Assembly: GCF_904063065.1 (NCBI RefSeq)
Contig: NZ_CAJFCL010000002.1
Coordinates: 62,001-126,000, forward strand
DNA from: Pseudomonas paraversuta
GTDB lineage: Bacteria > Pseudomonadota > Gammaproteobacteria > Pseudomonadales > Pseudomonadaceae
Reading direction: 5' to 3'
DNA: 64,000 bases
Below the pieces are notes generated by a model. That model was not told where the DNA came from. It made no database searches and saw nothing but the letters and a program-made list of their open reading frames with translations. Position numbers and translations under genes: made by a program. The number at the start of each line of letters is the position of its first letter. The first letter of the stretch is position 1. Positions 43,897-52,095 of the stretch are shown here, piece by piece.

Positions 43897-44557
43897 AACC
43901 CGAGCCTCGAACGGTGCGGATAAGAGGCACCTGGCCCTGGGGGTCGATTTTTTTGCGCAGGCGCCCGATATGGACGTCGATCAGGTTGGTGCCCGGGTCG
44001 AAGTGATAACCCCAGACTTCCTCGAAGATCATCATGCGCGAGAGGATTTGCCCGGTGTTGCGCATCAGGAATTCCAGCAGCTTGTATTCGGTGGGCAGCA
44101 GGCTCAGTTGTTGCTCGGCGCGGCTGGCTTCGCGGGTGATCAGGTTGAGTTCGAGGTCGGCGACCCGCAGCGAAGTTTCGTGTTTGTCGGCCGGGCTTTT
44201 GCGGCGCAGCAAGACTTCAACCCTGGCGGCCATTTCGTCACTGGCAAAGGGTTTGGTGAGGTAGTCATCGCCACCTGCGCGCAGGCCGCGAACCCGCTCG
44301 TCGACGTCGGAGAGGGCGCTGATCATCAGGATCGGGGTGCTGACGCCAATGGTGCGCAGGGTGGTGACAATCGCCAGCCCGTCGAGCTCGGGCAGCATGC
44401 GGTCGAGGGTGATCAGGTCGTAGTCGCCGCTCACGGCGCGCACCAGACCTTCGCGGCCATTGGCTACCCAGTCTACTTCCAGGCCGTGGCTGCTCAACTC
44501 AGCCACGATCTCTTTTGCCGTTACGGCATCGTCTTCGATGGTCAAAATCCGGGTCAT
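43874..44557 (-). CDS. OmpR-family response regulator
   Basis: A 227-residue regulator. The receiver has the acidic pair in TIEDD, phospho-acceptor D52 (LDRMLPELDG) and the switch lysine in LTKPF. The C-terminal winged helix shows LPTEYKLLEFLMRNTGQILSR and VDVHIGRLRKKIDP. The start at MTRILTIEDD (44557) follows AGGTGA. It is the first gene of the two-gene operon with the kinase and does not lie next to a clear target gene. Confidence 0.94.
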   Translation of the reverse strand: MTRILTIEDDAVTAKEIVAELSSHGLEVDWVANGREGLVRAVSGDYDLITLDRMLPELDGLAIVTTLRTIGVSTPILMISALSDVDERVRGLRAGGDDYLTKPFASDEMAARVEVLLRRKSPADKHETSLRVADLELNLITREASRAEQQLSLLPTEYKLLEFLMRNTGQILSRMMIFEEVWGYHFDPGTNLIDVHIGRLRKKIDPQGQVPLIRTVRGSGYVIAEPL

Positions 44558-44654
44558 ACCGTCACCTGATGGGCCTTTTGTGCAGTGAGCACATTTTGCC
44601 CACAAAAAGCTGAAACGTTTCTGAATATTTCTTCATGTTCGAAAGGTTAGCGCC

Positions 44655-44712
44655 GCAGAAGCGAGCATGCCCGCGATCTTTTGATCTTGAAAAAGCTCGC
44701 GCCTGCAGACCG
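44655..44712. repeat. Decayed REP element
   Basis: GCAGAAGCGAGCATGCCCGCG and a partial complementary arm (AAAAGCTCGCGCCTGCAG) resemble the other REPs but the pairing is poor. It lies between the regulator promoter and the MFS gene end. Confidence 0.5.
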
Positions 44713-44714
44713 GG

Positions 44715-46256
44715 TCATTCCTGCAGGGCCGGCCGCGCGGTTGCCATCTGCGGTATCGGTTTGCGCATCAGCGTCCCCACCAGCAGTGCGCCCAGCAAGG
44801 CCAGGATCCCGGCCACCCACAGCACCACCCCGAAGCCGGAAACAAAAGCCCGGGTTGCCAGCGGTTCAATGCGTGTGCGGGCTGCCTCTGGCAGTTGGCT
44901 CAGGGCCCCCGGCATGTCTCCCGCCACCACCCTTGTGGCAATAAAGTGGCTCTGTTCAAGCCACGGCCGCGCTTGCTGCCTGAGGCTGGCCTGCAGGTTT
45001 TGCTCGGTGTGACTGCCAAGCAAGGCACCGAATACACCGATGGCCAGCACGATGGCGCTGAAGCGCATGGTGGTACTCATGCCGGACGCCATGCCCACCC
45101 GGTCCCGGGGTACGCAGGCCATGATGTTTTTCTGTGTGTCGCCATTGAGCAAGCCGGCTCCGGCACCGGTCACTGCAGTGGTCAGGGCAAAGCTCAAGTA
45201 GCCACCATGGTCCACCGCCCAGGCACTGAGCAGGTTGCCACAGCCAACCAGGGTCAGGCCTGCCGCCATCAGGCTGGCCGGGCTGACGTGCGAGGCCAGG
45301 CGGGCACCAATACGCGGGCAGATCAGCATGGCCAGGGCAAACGGCAACATGCCCAGGCCCGACGCGACGGCGCTGAAGCCCAAGCCGTTTTGCAGGTAAA
45401 ACGGCAGCAGCGTCATCATCACTTGTGCGCAACCGGCGTAGGCAAACATCCCGAGCAGGGCACCGATAAAGCGCGGGTGACGGAACAGTTTCAAGTCAAT
45501 CATGGGCCGCCGTTGCACCGCCTCGACCCATACGAACAAGCCCAGCAATAACGCTCCGGCACTCAGGCGGGCATAGGTCATCGGGCTGTCCCAGCCAATG
45601 CGGTTGGCTTCGATCAGGCCCCAGATCAGGCACAGCAGACTGGCGCTGAAGGCCAGGCTGCCCCAGGGGTCGAGACGGGCTGCCTGGGGATCCCGGGACT
45701 CGGCAATGGCATGCCTGACCAGCAGCATCAGCAGCAAGCCCACGGGCAGGTTGAGGTAGAAAATCCAGCGCCAGCCCAGGGATTCGGTGATCAGGCCGCC
45801 AAGGGTCGGTGCAGCCGTCATCGCCACGCCCATGCACGCCCCCCAGAACGCCCAGGCCTTGGCGCGTTCGACCTCGTCATGAAAGGCGTGGCCAATGGAG
45901 GCCAATGCTGAAGTCAGCAACAGGGCCGCGCCAACCCCTTTGACGGCCCTGGCGATCTCCAGCAACAGGCTGTTGGGGGCAGCGCCGCAACCGATGGAGG
46001 CAAGGATGAAAATGCTTAAACCCCAGAACAGGGTTTTCTTGCGGCCAAAGCGGTCGGCAATGCTCCCGGCAGGCAGCAGCAGGGCCGCAAATGCCAACAT
46101 ATAGGCGCTGACCACCCATTCGATATCGACAAAGTTGGCCCCAAGGTCGCGGGCGATGCTGGGCAGGGTGACCGCGACGATATTGGTATCGAGCACGATT
46201 AACGAACACACCCCGCTGGCAGTCAGCAGGGTCAGGCGTGGGCTGACAGTTTTCAT
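44715..46256 (-). CDS. DHA2-family MFS drug transporter (14 TM)
   Basis: A 513-residue, 14-helix EmrB/QacA-type exporter. It has motif A (GSIADRFGRKKTLFWG), motif C (GACMGVAMTAAPTLGGLITE) and the early LDTNIVAVTLPSIARDLG segment containing the acidic residue typical of DHA2 proteins. AGGAAC precedes the start. It is divergent from a LysR gene that probably controls it. Substrates are unknown; no membrane-fusion partner is adjacent. Confidence 0.9.
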   Translation of the reverse strand: MKTVSPRLTLLTASGVCSLIVLDTNIVAVTLPSIARDLGANFVDIEWVVSAYMLAFAALLLPAGSIADRFGRKKTLFWGLSIFILASIGCGAAPNSLLLEIARAVKGVGAALLLTSALASIGHAFHDEVERAKAWAFWGACMGVAMTAAPTLGGLITESLGWRWIFYLNLPVGLLLMLLVRHAIAESRDPQAARLDPWGSLAFSASLLCLIWGLIEANRIGWDSPMTYARLSAGALLLGLFVWVEAVQRRPMIDLKLFRHPRFIGALLGMFAYAGCAQVMMTLLPFYLQNGLGFSAVASGLGMLPFALAMLICPRIGARLASHVSPASLMAAGLTLVGCGNLLSAWAVDHGGYLSFALTTAVTGAGAGLLNGDTQKNIMACVPRDRVGMASGMSTTMRFSAIVLAIGVFGALLGSHTEQNLQASLRQQARPWLEQSHFIATRVVAGDMPGALSQLPEAARTRIEPLATRAFVSGFGVVLWVAGILALLGALLVGTLMRKPIPQMATARPALQE

Positions 46257-46345
46257 GGCGCAGTTCCTGGATGATGGGTCTCAACATTGCTTTGCAGGTA
46301 ATTGGTTTGACGGGCAGGTTCCCTTCTCTCTAGTGTGGGGTGGCC

Positions 46346-46376
46346 ACAGACTATCGCGCTACATGGCAGAGTCTGT
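46346..46376. promoter_or_regulatory. Inverted repeat between MFS and LysR genes
   Basis: Perfect 7-bp arms ACAGACT / AGTCTGT with a 17-base spacer lie in the divergent 163-bp gap, a candidate LysR operator. Confidence 0.45.
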
Positions 46377-46419
46377 TAGCTGCCAACCCTGACTTCATTA
46401 CCTTTGAGCTAATGCTGGT

Positions 46420-47313
46420 ATGGACATACGTCATTTCCGCTATTTTCTGGCTGTCGCCCGACAGCGCAACTTCACCCGCGCCGCGCAAGTGCTGGGGATT
46501 GCGCCGCCTACCCTAAGCCGGCAAATCCAGGACCTCGAGCATGCACTGGGGGTGCGTCTGTTTATTCGCCAGCAACGTCAGGTCAGCCTGACCGAAGCAG
46601 GCCAGGCCTTGCTGCCCGAGGCTGACGCCACAGTGCGCCAGTTCGAACTGGCGCAGCGCAATGCCCGGCGGGCCGGGCGCGGTGAAGTGGGGCATATCGA
46701 ATTGGGCTACGTTGCGTCGGCGGTTTACTCCGGCGTGTTGCAACGCCAGGTGCAGGCTTTTTCCCGGGACTGCAGCGAAGTCAGTCTCAATGTGCAAGAA
46801 GCGCCGATGGCCGACCTGCCGCTGAGTGTGGTGGAAGGCCGCTTCGACCTGGGTTACGTGCGTTCACCCATGGCCTTGCCTCCGGAGCTGGAGGCGATTG
46901 GCCTGAATGCCGAGGGTTTTGTACTGGCCCTGACGGATGATTCATGGCTCACGCGTCTTAAAGGCATCAGCGCGCAACACCTGCAAAACGAGACCTTTAT
47001 CCTGCCCGAACAAATCAGCGGCACTTTGCAGGTTGCGGCCCAGGGTGGCTACGCCCCCAGGCTCGGCGCCCAGCCCGGTGGCCTGGTGGCGGTGATTGCT
47101 CTGGTGTCGCTGGGGCAAGGGGTGGCGGTGGTGCCGGAGTCGGTGGTCGGGCATATCAGTTTGCCCAATGTGATTTACCGGCCGATCGAGGGCTGCGCGG
47201 CAACGTCATGGTTGTCCCTGATTCACCGCCGGTTTGAAAAGTCCCCGGTGGTGGCCCGTTATATTGCCAAAGTGAAACATGATTTTCGTACCTTCACGCC
47301 GGCTGCCAACTAA
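46420..47313 (+). CDS. LysR-family regulator
   Basis: A 297-residue LysR regulator. The N-terminal MDIRHFRYFLAVARQRNFTRAAQVLGIAPPTLSRQIQDLE is typical of the subgroup with CbnR/BenM-like proteins. The effector domain follows from about residue 90. It is divergent from the DHA2 exporter gene, its likely target. Confidence 0.9.
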   Translation: MDIRHFRYFLAVARQRNFTRAAQVLGIAPPTLSRQIQDLEHALGVRLFIRQQRQVSLTEAGQALLPEADATVRQFELAQRNARRAGRGEVGHIELGYVASAVYSGVLQRQVQAFSRDCSEVSLNVQEAPMADLPLSVVEGRFDLGYVRSPMALPPELEAIGLNAEGFVLALTDDSWLTRLKGISAQHLQNETFILPEQISGTLQVAAQGGYAPRLGAQPGGLVAVIALVSLGQGVAVVPESVVGHISLPNVIYRPIEGCAATSWLSLIHRRFEKSPVVARYIAKVKHDFRTFTPAAN

Positions 47314-47430
47314 CAACCCGGTCTTTCTGAATATCTGCTTGGTATAGGTGCGTTTACCTGTAGACCCAGTACAATCGCGCACTTTTTACCAGGCATGGAT
47401 GCTGTTCGGCACCTGCTTACGAGAAAGCCC

Positions 47431-49506
47431 ATGGTTTCTGCTAGTTACTCCCCTTCGCTGGTTTTTATTTCCCTGTGCGTCGCAATACTCGCGTCGTATA
47501 CCGCCCTGGATCTGGCCGGACGAATCGCCACGGCCCGTGGCCGAACCGTGTATCTGTGGATGAGCGGCGGGGCGCTGGCAATGGGCTTTGGCGTGTGGTC
47601 GATGCATTTTATCGGGATGCTCGCCCTGCAGTTGCCGCTGGAGCTGGGTTATGACCTGGGGCTGACGGTGTGGTCGTTGCTGGTGGCCATTCTGTCGTCA
47701 GGTTTCGCCTTGTGGCTGGTCAGCCAGCCGCGCTTGCCGGCCCTGCAATTATTGTTCGGCGCATTGGTCATGGGGGCAGGCATCAGCGCCATGCACTACA
47801 GCGGTATGGCGGCGTTGCGCATGCAGCCGGGAATCGATTACGACCCGGCGCTGGTGGGACTGTCCCTGGTGATTGCGGTAGGGGCCTCGGCCGCTGCCTT
47901 GTCCATAGCGTTCCGCCTGCGCAAGCACACCCCCTATGTGCATCTGGTGCGGGCCGGGGCTTCGATCATCATGGGCGTGGCAATTGTCGGCATGCACTAC
48001 ACCGGCATGGCTGCGGCGAATTTCCCGGTCGGCAGTTTTTGCGGCGCGGCCGTGGACGGTTTGAGTGGCAAGGGCCTGGATAATCTGGTGCTGGTGACCA
48101 GCCTGGCGGTGTTGGTCATTGCCTTGTTGACTTCAGTTTTTGACGCCCGGCTGGATGCAAGTACTGCGGCCCTGGCGAACTCCCTGACCCTGGCCAATGA
48201 AGAACTGACCCAACTGGCCCTGCATGACACCCTGACCGGCCTGCCCAATCGCACCCTGCTGGCCGACCGCATCAGCCAGGCCATGGCCAAAGTGGCGGAG
48301 CAGGGCGGATGCTTCTCGTTGATGTTTATCGATCTGGACGGCTTCAAACCGGTTAACGATGCTTTTGGTCACCATTTGGGTGACCGTTTGCTGCGCGAAG
48401 TGGCGTTGCGCTTGCGTGAACAGTTGCGCAGCCAGGACACCCTGGCGCGCATCGGTGGCGATGAATTTGTGTTGCTGGTGCGCTTGAGCGAACCGGACGA
48501 TGCGCCCCAGGTCGCCGCGCGGCAGGTCAGCCTGCTGTCAAAGGGGTTCCGGGTTGATGAGCATGATTTGCAGATCTCCGCGAGTGTCGGCATTGCCCTG
48601 TATCCAGGCAACGGGCAGACCGCCGAAGAGCTGCTGATGAACGCCGACGCGGCGATGTACCACGCCAAGGGCGCCGGCAAAAACGGTTACAGCTTCTTCG
48701 ATGTCTCGATGAACACCAATGCCCGCAAACAACTGCAACTGCTCCAGGACTTGCGCCAGGCGGTGGAGCAAAACCAGTTCCGCTTGCACTACCAGCCCAA
48801 GTTTGACGCCACCAGCGGCCAGCCGGTGGGGGCCGAAGCCTTGTTGCGCTGGGAGCATCCGCAGCAGGGGCTGTTGCTGCCCGAGCACTTTATCGAACTG
48901 GCGGAAAAAACCGGGTTGATCATTCCCATCGGCGAGTGGGTGCTCAATGAAGCCTGCCGCCAGATGCGTATGTGGTTCGATCAGGGGTATAGCCACTGGC
49001 GCATTGCAGTCAATCTGTCGGCGTTGCAGTTTTGCTATTCGGGGCTGGTCGACAGTGTGGTTGCGTCGCTGGAGCAGCACGGGTTGCCGGCCAACAGCCT
49101 GACCCTGGAAATCACCGAAACCACGGCCATGAGCGATGCGGACGCGAGCATGACCGTGCTGCAAAAGCTGTCGCAGATGGGGGTGGATTTGTCCATCGAT
49201 GACTTCGGCACCGGCTATTCGAGCCTGATGTATCTCAAGCGCCTGCCGGCCAATGAACTGAAAATCGACCGCGGGTTTGTCCGCGACCTGGAGCATGACA
49301 GCGACGATGCCGCGATTGTCTCGGCGATTGTGGCTCTGGGCCAGGCACTGGGGTTGCGGATTGTGGCTGAAGGGGTTGAAACCGACACCCAGCAAAGCTT
49401 CCTGACCACTCTGGGCTGTGATGCCCTGCAAGGTTTTCTGCTGGGGCAACCGCTACCGGCCGAGCAATTCATGCTGGATATCCATCGCGCCGAACTGTCG
49501 CGTTAA
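47431..49506 (+). CDS. MHYT-GGDEF-EAL protein, MucR-like c-di-GMP enzyme
   Basis: A 691-residue membrane protein. Seven helices of the MHYT sensor (about 1-230) carry the repeated motifs WSMHFIGM, SAMHYSGM and GMHYTGM, proposed to bind copper or sense gas. A GGDEF domain (about 255-420) has the intact site IGGDEF, and a C-terminal EAL domain (about 430-685) keeps AEALLRWEHP, the TETTA motif and DDFGTGYSS. Both catalytic activities may be intact. The architecture equals P. aeruginosa MucR, which affects alginate. Starting at MVSASYSP (47431) matches that family better than the longer frame. Confidence 0.92.
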   Translation: MVSASYSPSLVFISLCVAILASYTALDLAGRIATARGRTVYLWMSGGALAMGFGVWSMHFIGMLALQLPLELGYDLGLTVWSLLVAILSSGFALWLVSQPRLPALQLLFGALVMGAGISAMHYSGMAALRMQPGIDYDPALVGLSLVIAVGASAAALSIAFRLRKHTPYVHLVRAGASIIMGVAIVGMHYTGMAAANFPVGSFCGAAVDGLSGKGLDNLVLVTSLAVLVIALLTSVFDARLDASTAALANSLTLANEELTQLALHDTLTGLPNRTLLADRISQAMAKVAEQGGCFSLMFIDLDGFKPVNDAFGHHLGDRLLREVALRLREQLRSQDTLARIGGDEFVLLVRLSEPDDAPQVAARQVSLLSKGFRVDEHDLQISASVGIALYPGNGQTAEELLMNADAAMYHAKGAGKNGYSFFDVSMNTNARKQLQLLQDLRQAVEQNQFRLHYQPKFDATSGQPVGAEALLRWEHPQQGLLLPEHFIELAEKTGLIIPIGEWVLNEACRQMRMWFDQGYSHWRIAVNLSALQFCYSGLVDSVVASLEQHGLPANSLTLEITETTAMSDADASMTVLQKLSQMGVDLSIDDFGTGYSSLMYLKRLPANELKIDRGFVRDLEHDSDDAAIVSAIVALGQALGLRIVAEGVETDTQQSFLTTLGCDALQGFLLGQPLPAEQFMLDIHRAELSR

Positions 49507-49592
49507 GGCCAATCGCCAGCGTCCTGACAAACCAAAGCTTTCGCGGTTATTCTGCCGGTCACATTTGCACCGTCGAACTGGAGAGCGTTTTT

Positions 49593-50339
49593 ATGGACAA
49601 AGTCATCTTGATCACCGGCGGCAGTCGCGGCATTGGCGCTGCAACTGCGATCCTGGCAGCACAGCAGGGCTACCGGATTTGCATCAACTACCTGACGGAT
49701 GCCGCCGCCGCCCATGAAGTGCTGGCCCGGGTGCATGCGCTGGGGGCAAAGGCGATTGCGGTGCAAGCCGATGTCAGCAATGAAGAAGAGATCATCAGCC
49801 TGTTTACCCGGGTTGACGAAGAGCTCGGGCCGATCACCGCGCTGGTCAACAATGCCGGCACCGTGGGCCTCAAGTCCCGGGTCGACGAAATGTCCGAATC
49901 GCGTATTTTGCACACCCTGAGAACCAATGTGCTGGGGCCGATCCTGTGTTCCAGGTATGCGGTACTGCGCATGTCTCCGCGTTACGGCGGCCAGGGCGGC
50001 AATATCGTCAACGTGTCGTCGGGGGCTGCACGCCTGGGCTCGCCCAATGAGTACGTGGACTATGCGGCTTCAAAAGGCGCACTGGACACCTTTACGCTGG
50101 GCTTGTCCAAAGAACTGGCGGGCGAGGGGATCCGGGTCAACGCGGTGCGCCCGGGCCTGATCTTTACCGAGTTCCACGCCTTGAGCGGCGACCCGGGGCG
50201 GGTCAGCAAGCTGGAGTCGAGCATCCCGATGGGCCGTGGCGGACGCCCCGAGGAAGTCGCCGAAGCCATTATCTGGCTGCTCAGCGACAAGGCTTCCTAC
50301 GCCACCGGTACCTTTATCGATTTGTGCGGCGGGCGTTGA
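49593..50339 (+). CDS. Short-chain dehydrogenase/reductase (SDR)
   Basis: A 248-residue classical SDR. The cofactor site is ITGGSRGIGAA, the NNAG motif reads VNNAGTVG, the catalytic Ser lies in VSSGAA, and the YAASK motif follows about 13 residues later. Product ends in FIDLCGGR, as in the FabG-like group. The substrate is unknown. It is 87 bp downstream of the c-di-GMP gene, with its own ribosome site (GGAGAG). Confidence 0.9.
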   Translation: MDKVILITGGSRGIGAATAILAAQQGYRICINYLTDAAAAHEVLARVHALGAKAIAVQADVSNEEEIISLFTRVDEELGPITALVNNAGTVGLKSRVDEMSESRILHTLRTNVLGPILCSRYAVLRMSPRYGGQGGNIVNVSSGAARLGSPNEYVDYAASKGALDTFTLGLSKELAGEGIRVNAVRPGLIFTEFHALSGDPGRVSKLESSIPMGRGGRPEEVAEAIIWLLSDKASYATGTFIDLCGGR

Positions 50340-50378
50340 TCCAGGCCCGTTAGATACCCAACAACAGGCCCGGCCTCT

Positions 50379-50424
50379 GTGGGCGCCGGGCTTGCCCGCG
50401 ATGGCATCGCTGGCAAGGCTGGCG
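50379..50424. repeat. REP-like element
   Basis: TGTGGGCGCCGGGCTTGCCC and a weaker CGCTGGCAAGGCTGG half, related to the arms of the large array, downstream of the SDR gene. Confidence 0.6.
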
Positions 50425-50468
50425 GTATTACCTGGATATGCATGTTGCTTTTCCCTGGGATCTATCGA

Positions 50469-50490
50469 TAATGCGACTTATTGCTATTTG
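50469..50490 (+). promoter_or_regulatory. Candidate Fur site upstream of the FecI-type sigma factor
   Basis: GATAATGCGACTTATTGC is a moderate match to the Fur consensus (the GATAAT arm is exact) and lies 20-40 bp before the sigma factor start. Fur control is expected for iron-starvation sigma factors. Confidence 0.45.
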
Positions 50491-50506
50491 AGTCTGGTTA
50501 TCTATC

Positions 50507-51019
50507 GTGTCTAGTCCTGTGGATCCCAAAGCCCTGCTGGCGAGTCTTTATCACGACAATCATGCGTGGCTGCGCGGCTGGCTGTCGCGACAGGTGCGCT
50601 GCCCGCAGGATGCTGCCGATCTGACTCAGGACACCTTCGTGCGGGCTTTCGATGCGCAGCAACTCGAGCGCATTGAACAGCCCAGAGCCTATCTGAGTAC
50701 CGTTGCCCGGCGGCTGCTGTGCTCGCTATGGCGTCGACGCAAGCTGGAGCAATCCTATCTGGAGCAGCTTGCAGACCTGCCCCAGAATTATGCCCCTTCA
50801 GCCGAAGACATTGCGCTGGTACGCGAGGCGATCGAAGCGATTGATCAGGCGCTGGAAGGCTTGCCGTCGCGGGTGCGGCGGGCGTTTTTGCTCAATCGTC
50901 TCGAAGCCATGCCGCAGCAGGCCATCGCCACTCTGCTGGGGGTTTCACTGGCCACCGTTGAGCGCGATTTGCGTAGGGCCTTTTTCCATTGCCTGGCGCA
51001 AACCCGGGAGTGCCCATGA
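50507..51019 (+). CDS. FecI-type ECF sigma factor
   Basis: A 170-residue extracytoplasmic-function sigma factor. Region 2 shows QDAADLTQDTFVRAFDAQQLERIEQPRAYLSTVARRLLCSLWRRRKLE, and region 4 shows LPSRVRRAFLLNRLEAMPQQAIATLLGVSLATVERDLRRA. It starts with GTG. Its stop overlaps the FecR-like gene by 4 bases. In this arrangement it directs transcription of the adjacent receptor gene when the siderophore is present. Confidence 0.95.
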   Translation: MSSPVDPKALLASLYHDNHAWLRGWLSRQVRCPQDAADLTQDTFVRAFDAQQLERIEQPRAYLSTVARRLLCSLWRRRKLEQSYLEQLADLPQNYAPSAEDIALVREAIEAIDQALEGLPSRVRRAFLLNRLEAMPQQAIATLLGVSLATVERDLRRAFFHCLAQTRECP

Positions 51020-51993
51020 GCCAGGTCAGAGTTGATCCTGCCACCCGTGCCGCCGTGGACTGGATGCTGCGGCTTGAGTCCGGGCAGGCCTGCCCTTCGG
51101 AACGTCAGGTGTTCAAAGCCTGGCTGGCGGAAAAACCCGAGCACATGGCTGCCTGGCAGCGGGTGGCCGGGGTCTTGAAAAACCCGCTGGCGGATTTGCA
51201 GTCTGTTGAACGGCGTAACCCCGGACAGTTGCATGCCGCGAGCAAGGCGCTGCTGGCCAGTTCAACGGTCCCAGGCAAAAAAGCTCTGCAAGGCGGCCTG
51301 TTGCTGTTACTGCTGGGGTTGTGCGCCGCGAGTGTGGTCGACCGGGTCACCCCGCTGAGGGGCTTGATGGCCGATCAACATACCGCCACCGGCGAGCGTA
51401 AAACCATACAGCTGGCGGATGGCAGCCGCCTGACACTCAACGCCCGCAGCGCCGTGGATATTCAGTTCAGCGCCGGGCAGCGGCGGGTGCAATTACGCGC
51501 AGGCGAGTTGCAGGTCGATGTTGCCGCCGACCCGCTGCGGCCCTTTGTGGTTGCGACCGCCCAAGGCCAGGTCCAGGCCCTGGGCACACGGTTCATGGTG
51601 CGCCAGGGGCCGGACGAAAGCCTGGCCAGTGTGCAGCAGCACAGTGTGCAGCTGGATACGCTCAATGGTCTGCAGCGACGCATCAATGCCGGTCAGGCGG
51701 TGTCGTTCAGCGCCAGCCAGATTGACCCGCAAACCTCGACCGCACGCAGTCAGGCCGATTGGCTCGAAGGCCGGGTCGAGTTGCATGACGAGCCGTTGTC
51801 GACTCTGGTAGAGGCGCTGCGGCCTTATCAGGCCGGGGTTCTGCGTATCAGTCCCGAAGCCGCCAGGGTCCGGGTGTTCGGGGTTTTCTCGTTGGACGAC
51901 ACACCGCAGACCTTGAGCACTCTGGCGCAAACCTTGCCGATCAAGGTCACGCGCTATGGGCCCTGGTTGACCCTGATTGATGTGCGCGGGTAA
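51016..51993 (+). CDS. FecR-type anti-sigma factor / signal transducer
   Basis: A 325-residue single-pass inner-membrane protein. The cytoplasmic anti-sigma domain (DUF4880-like: AAVDWMLRLESGQACPSERQVFKAWLAEKPEHMAAWQRV) precedes one membrane helix (GGLLLLLLGLCAASVV, about 90-105) and the periplasmic FecR domain (GERKTIQLADGSRLTLNARS, QALGTRFMVRQG) that contacts the receptor. The start ATG overlaps the sigma stop (ATGA). Confidence 0.94.
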   Translation: MSQVRVDPATRAAVDWMLRLESGQACPSERQVFKAWLAEKPEHMAAWQRVAGVLKNPLADLQSVERRNPGQLHAASKALLASSTVPGKKALQGGLLLLLLGLCAASVVDRVTPLRGLMADQHTATGERKTIQLADGSRLTLNARSAVDIQFSAGQRRVQLRAGELQVDVAADPLRPFVVATAQGQVQALGTRFMVRQGPDESLASVQQHSVQLDTLNGLQRRINAGQAVSFSASQIDPQTSTARSQADWLEGRVELHDEPLSTLVEALRPYQAGVLRISPEAARVRVFGVFSLDDTPQTLSTLAQTLPIKVTRYGPWLTLIDVRG

Positions 51994-52095
51994 AAATTCC
52001 ACCGAATGGGAATTATTTACAAATAAGCTGAGGGGAAAACTCTGCTCGTTGGTCAAGGTTACAACTGCCTACCTTGCAACGAGAAAGGATGCCCC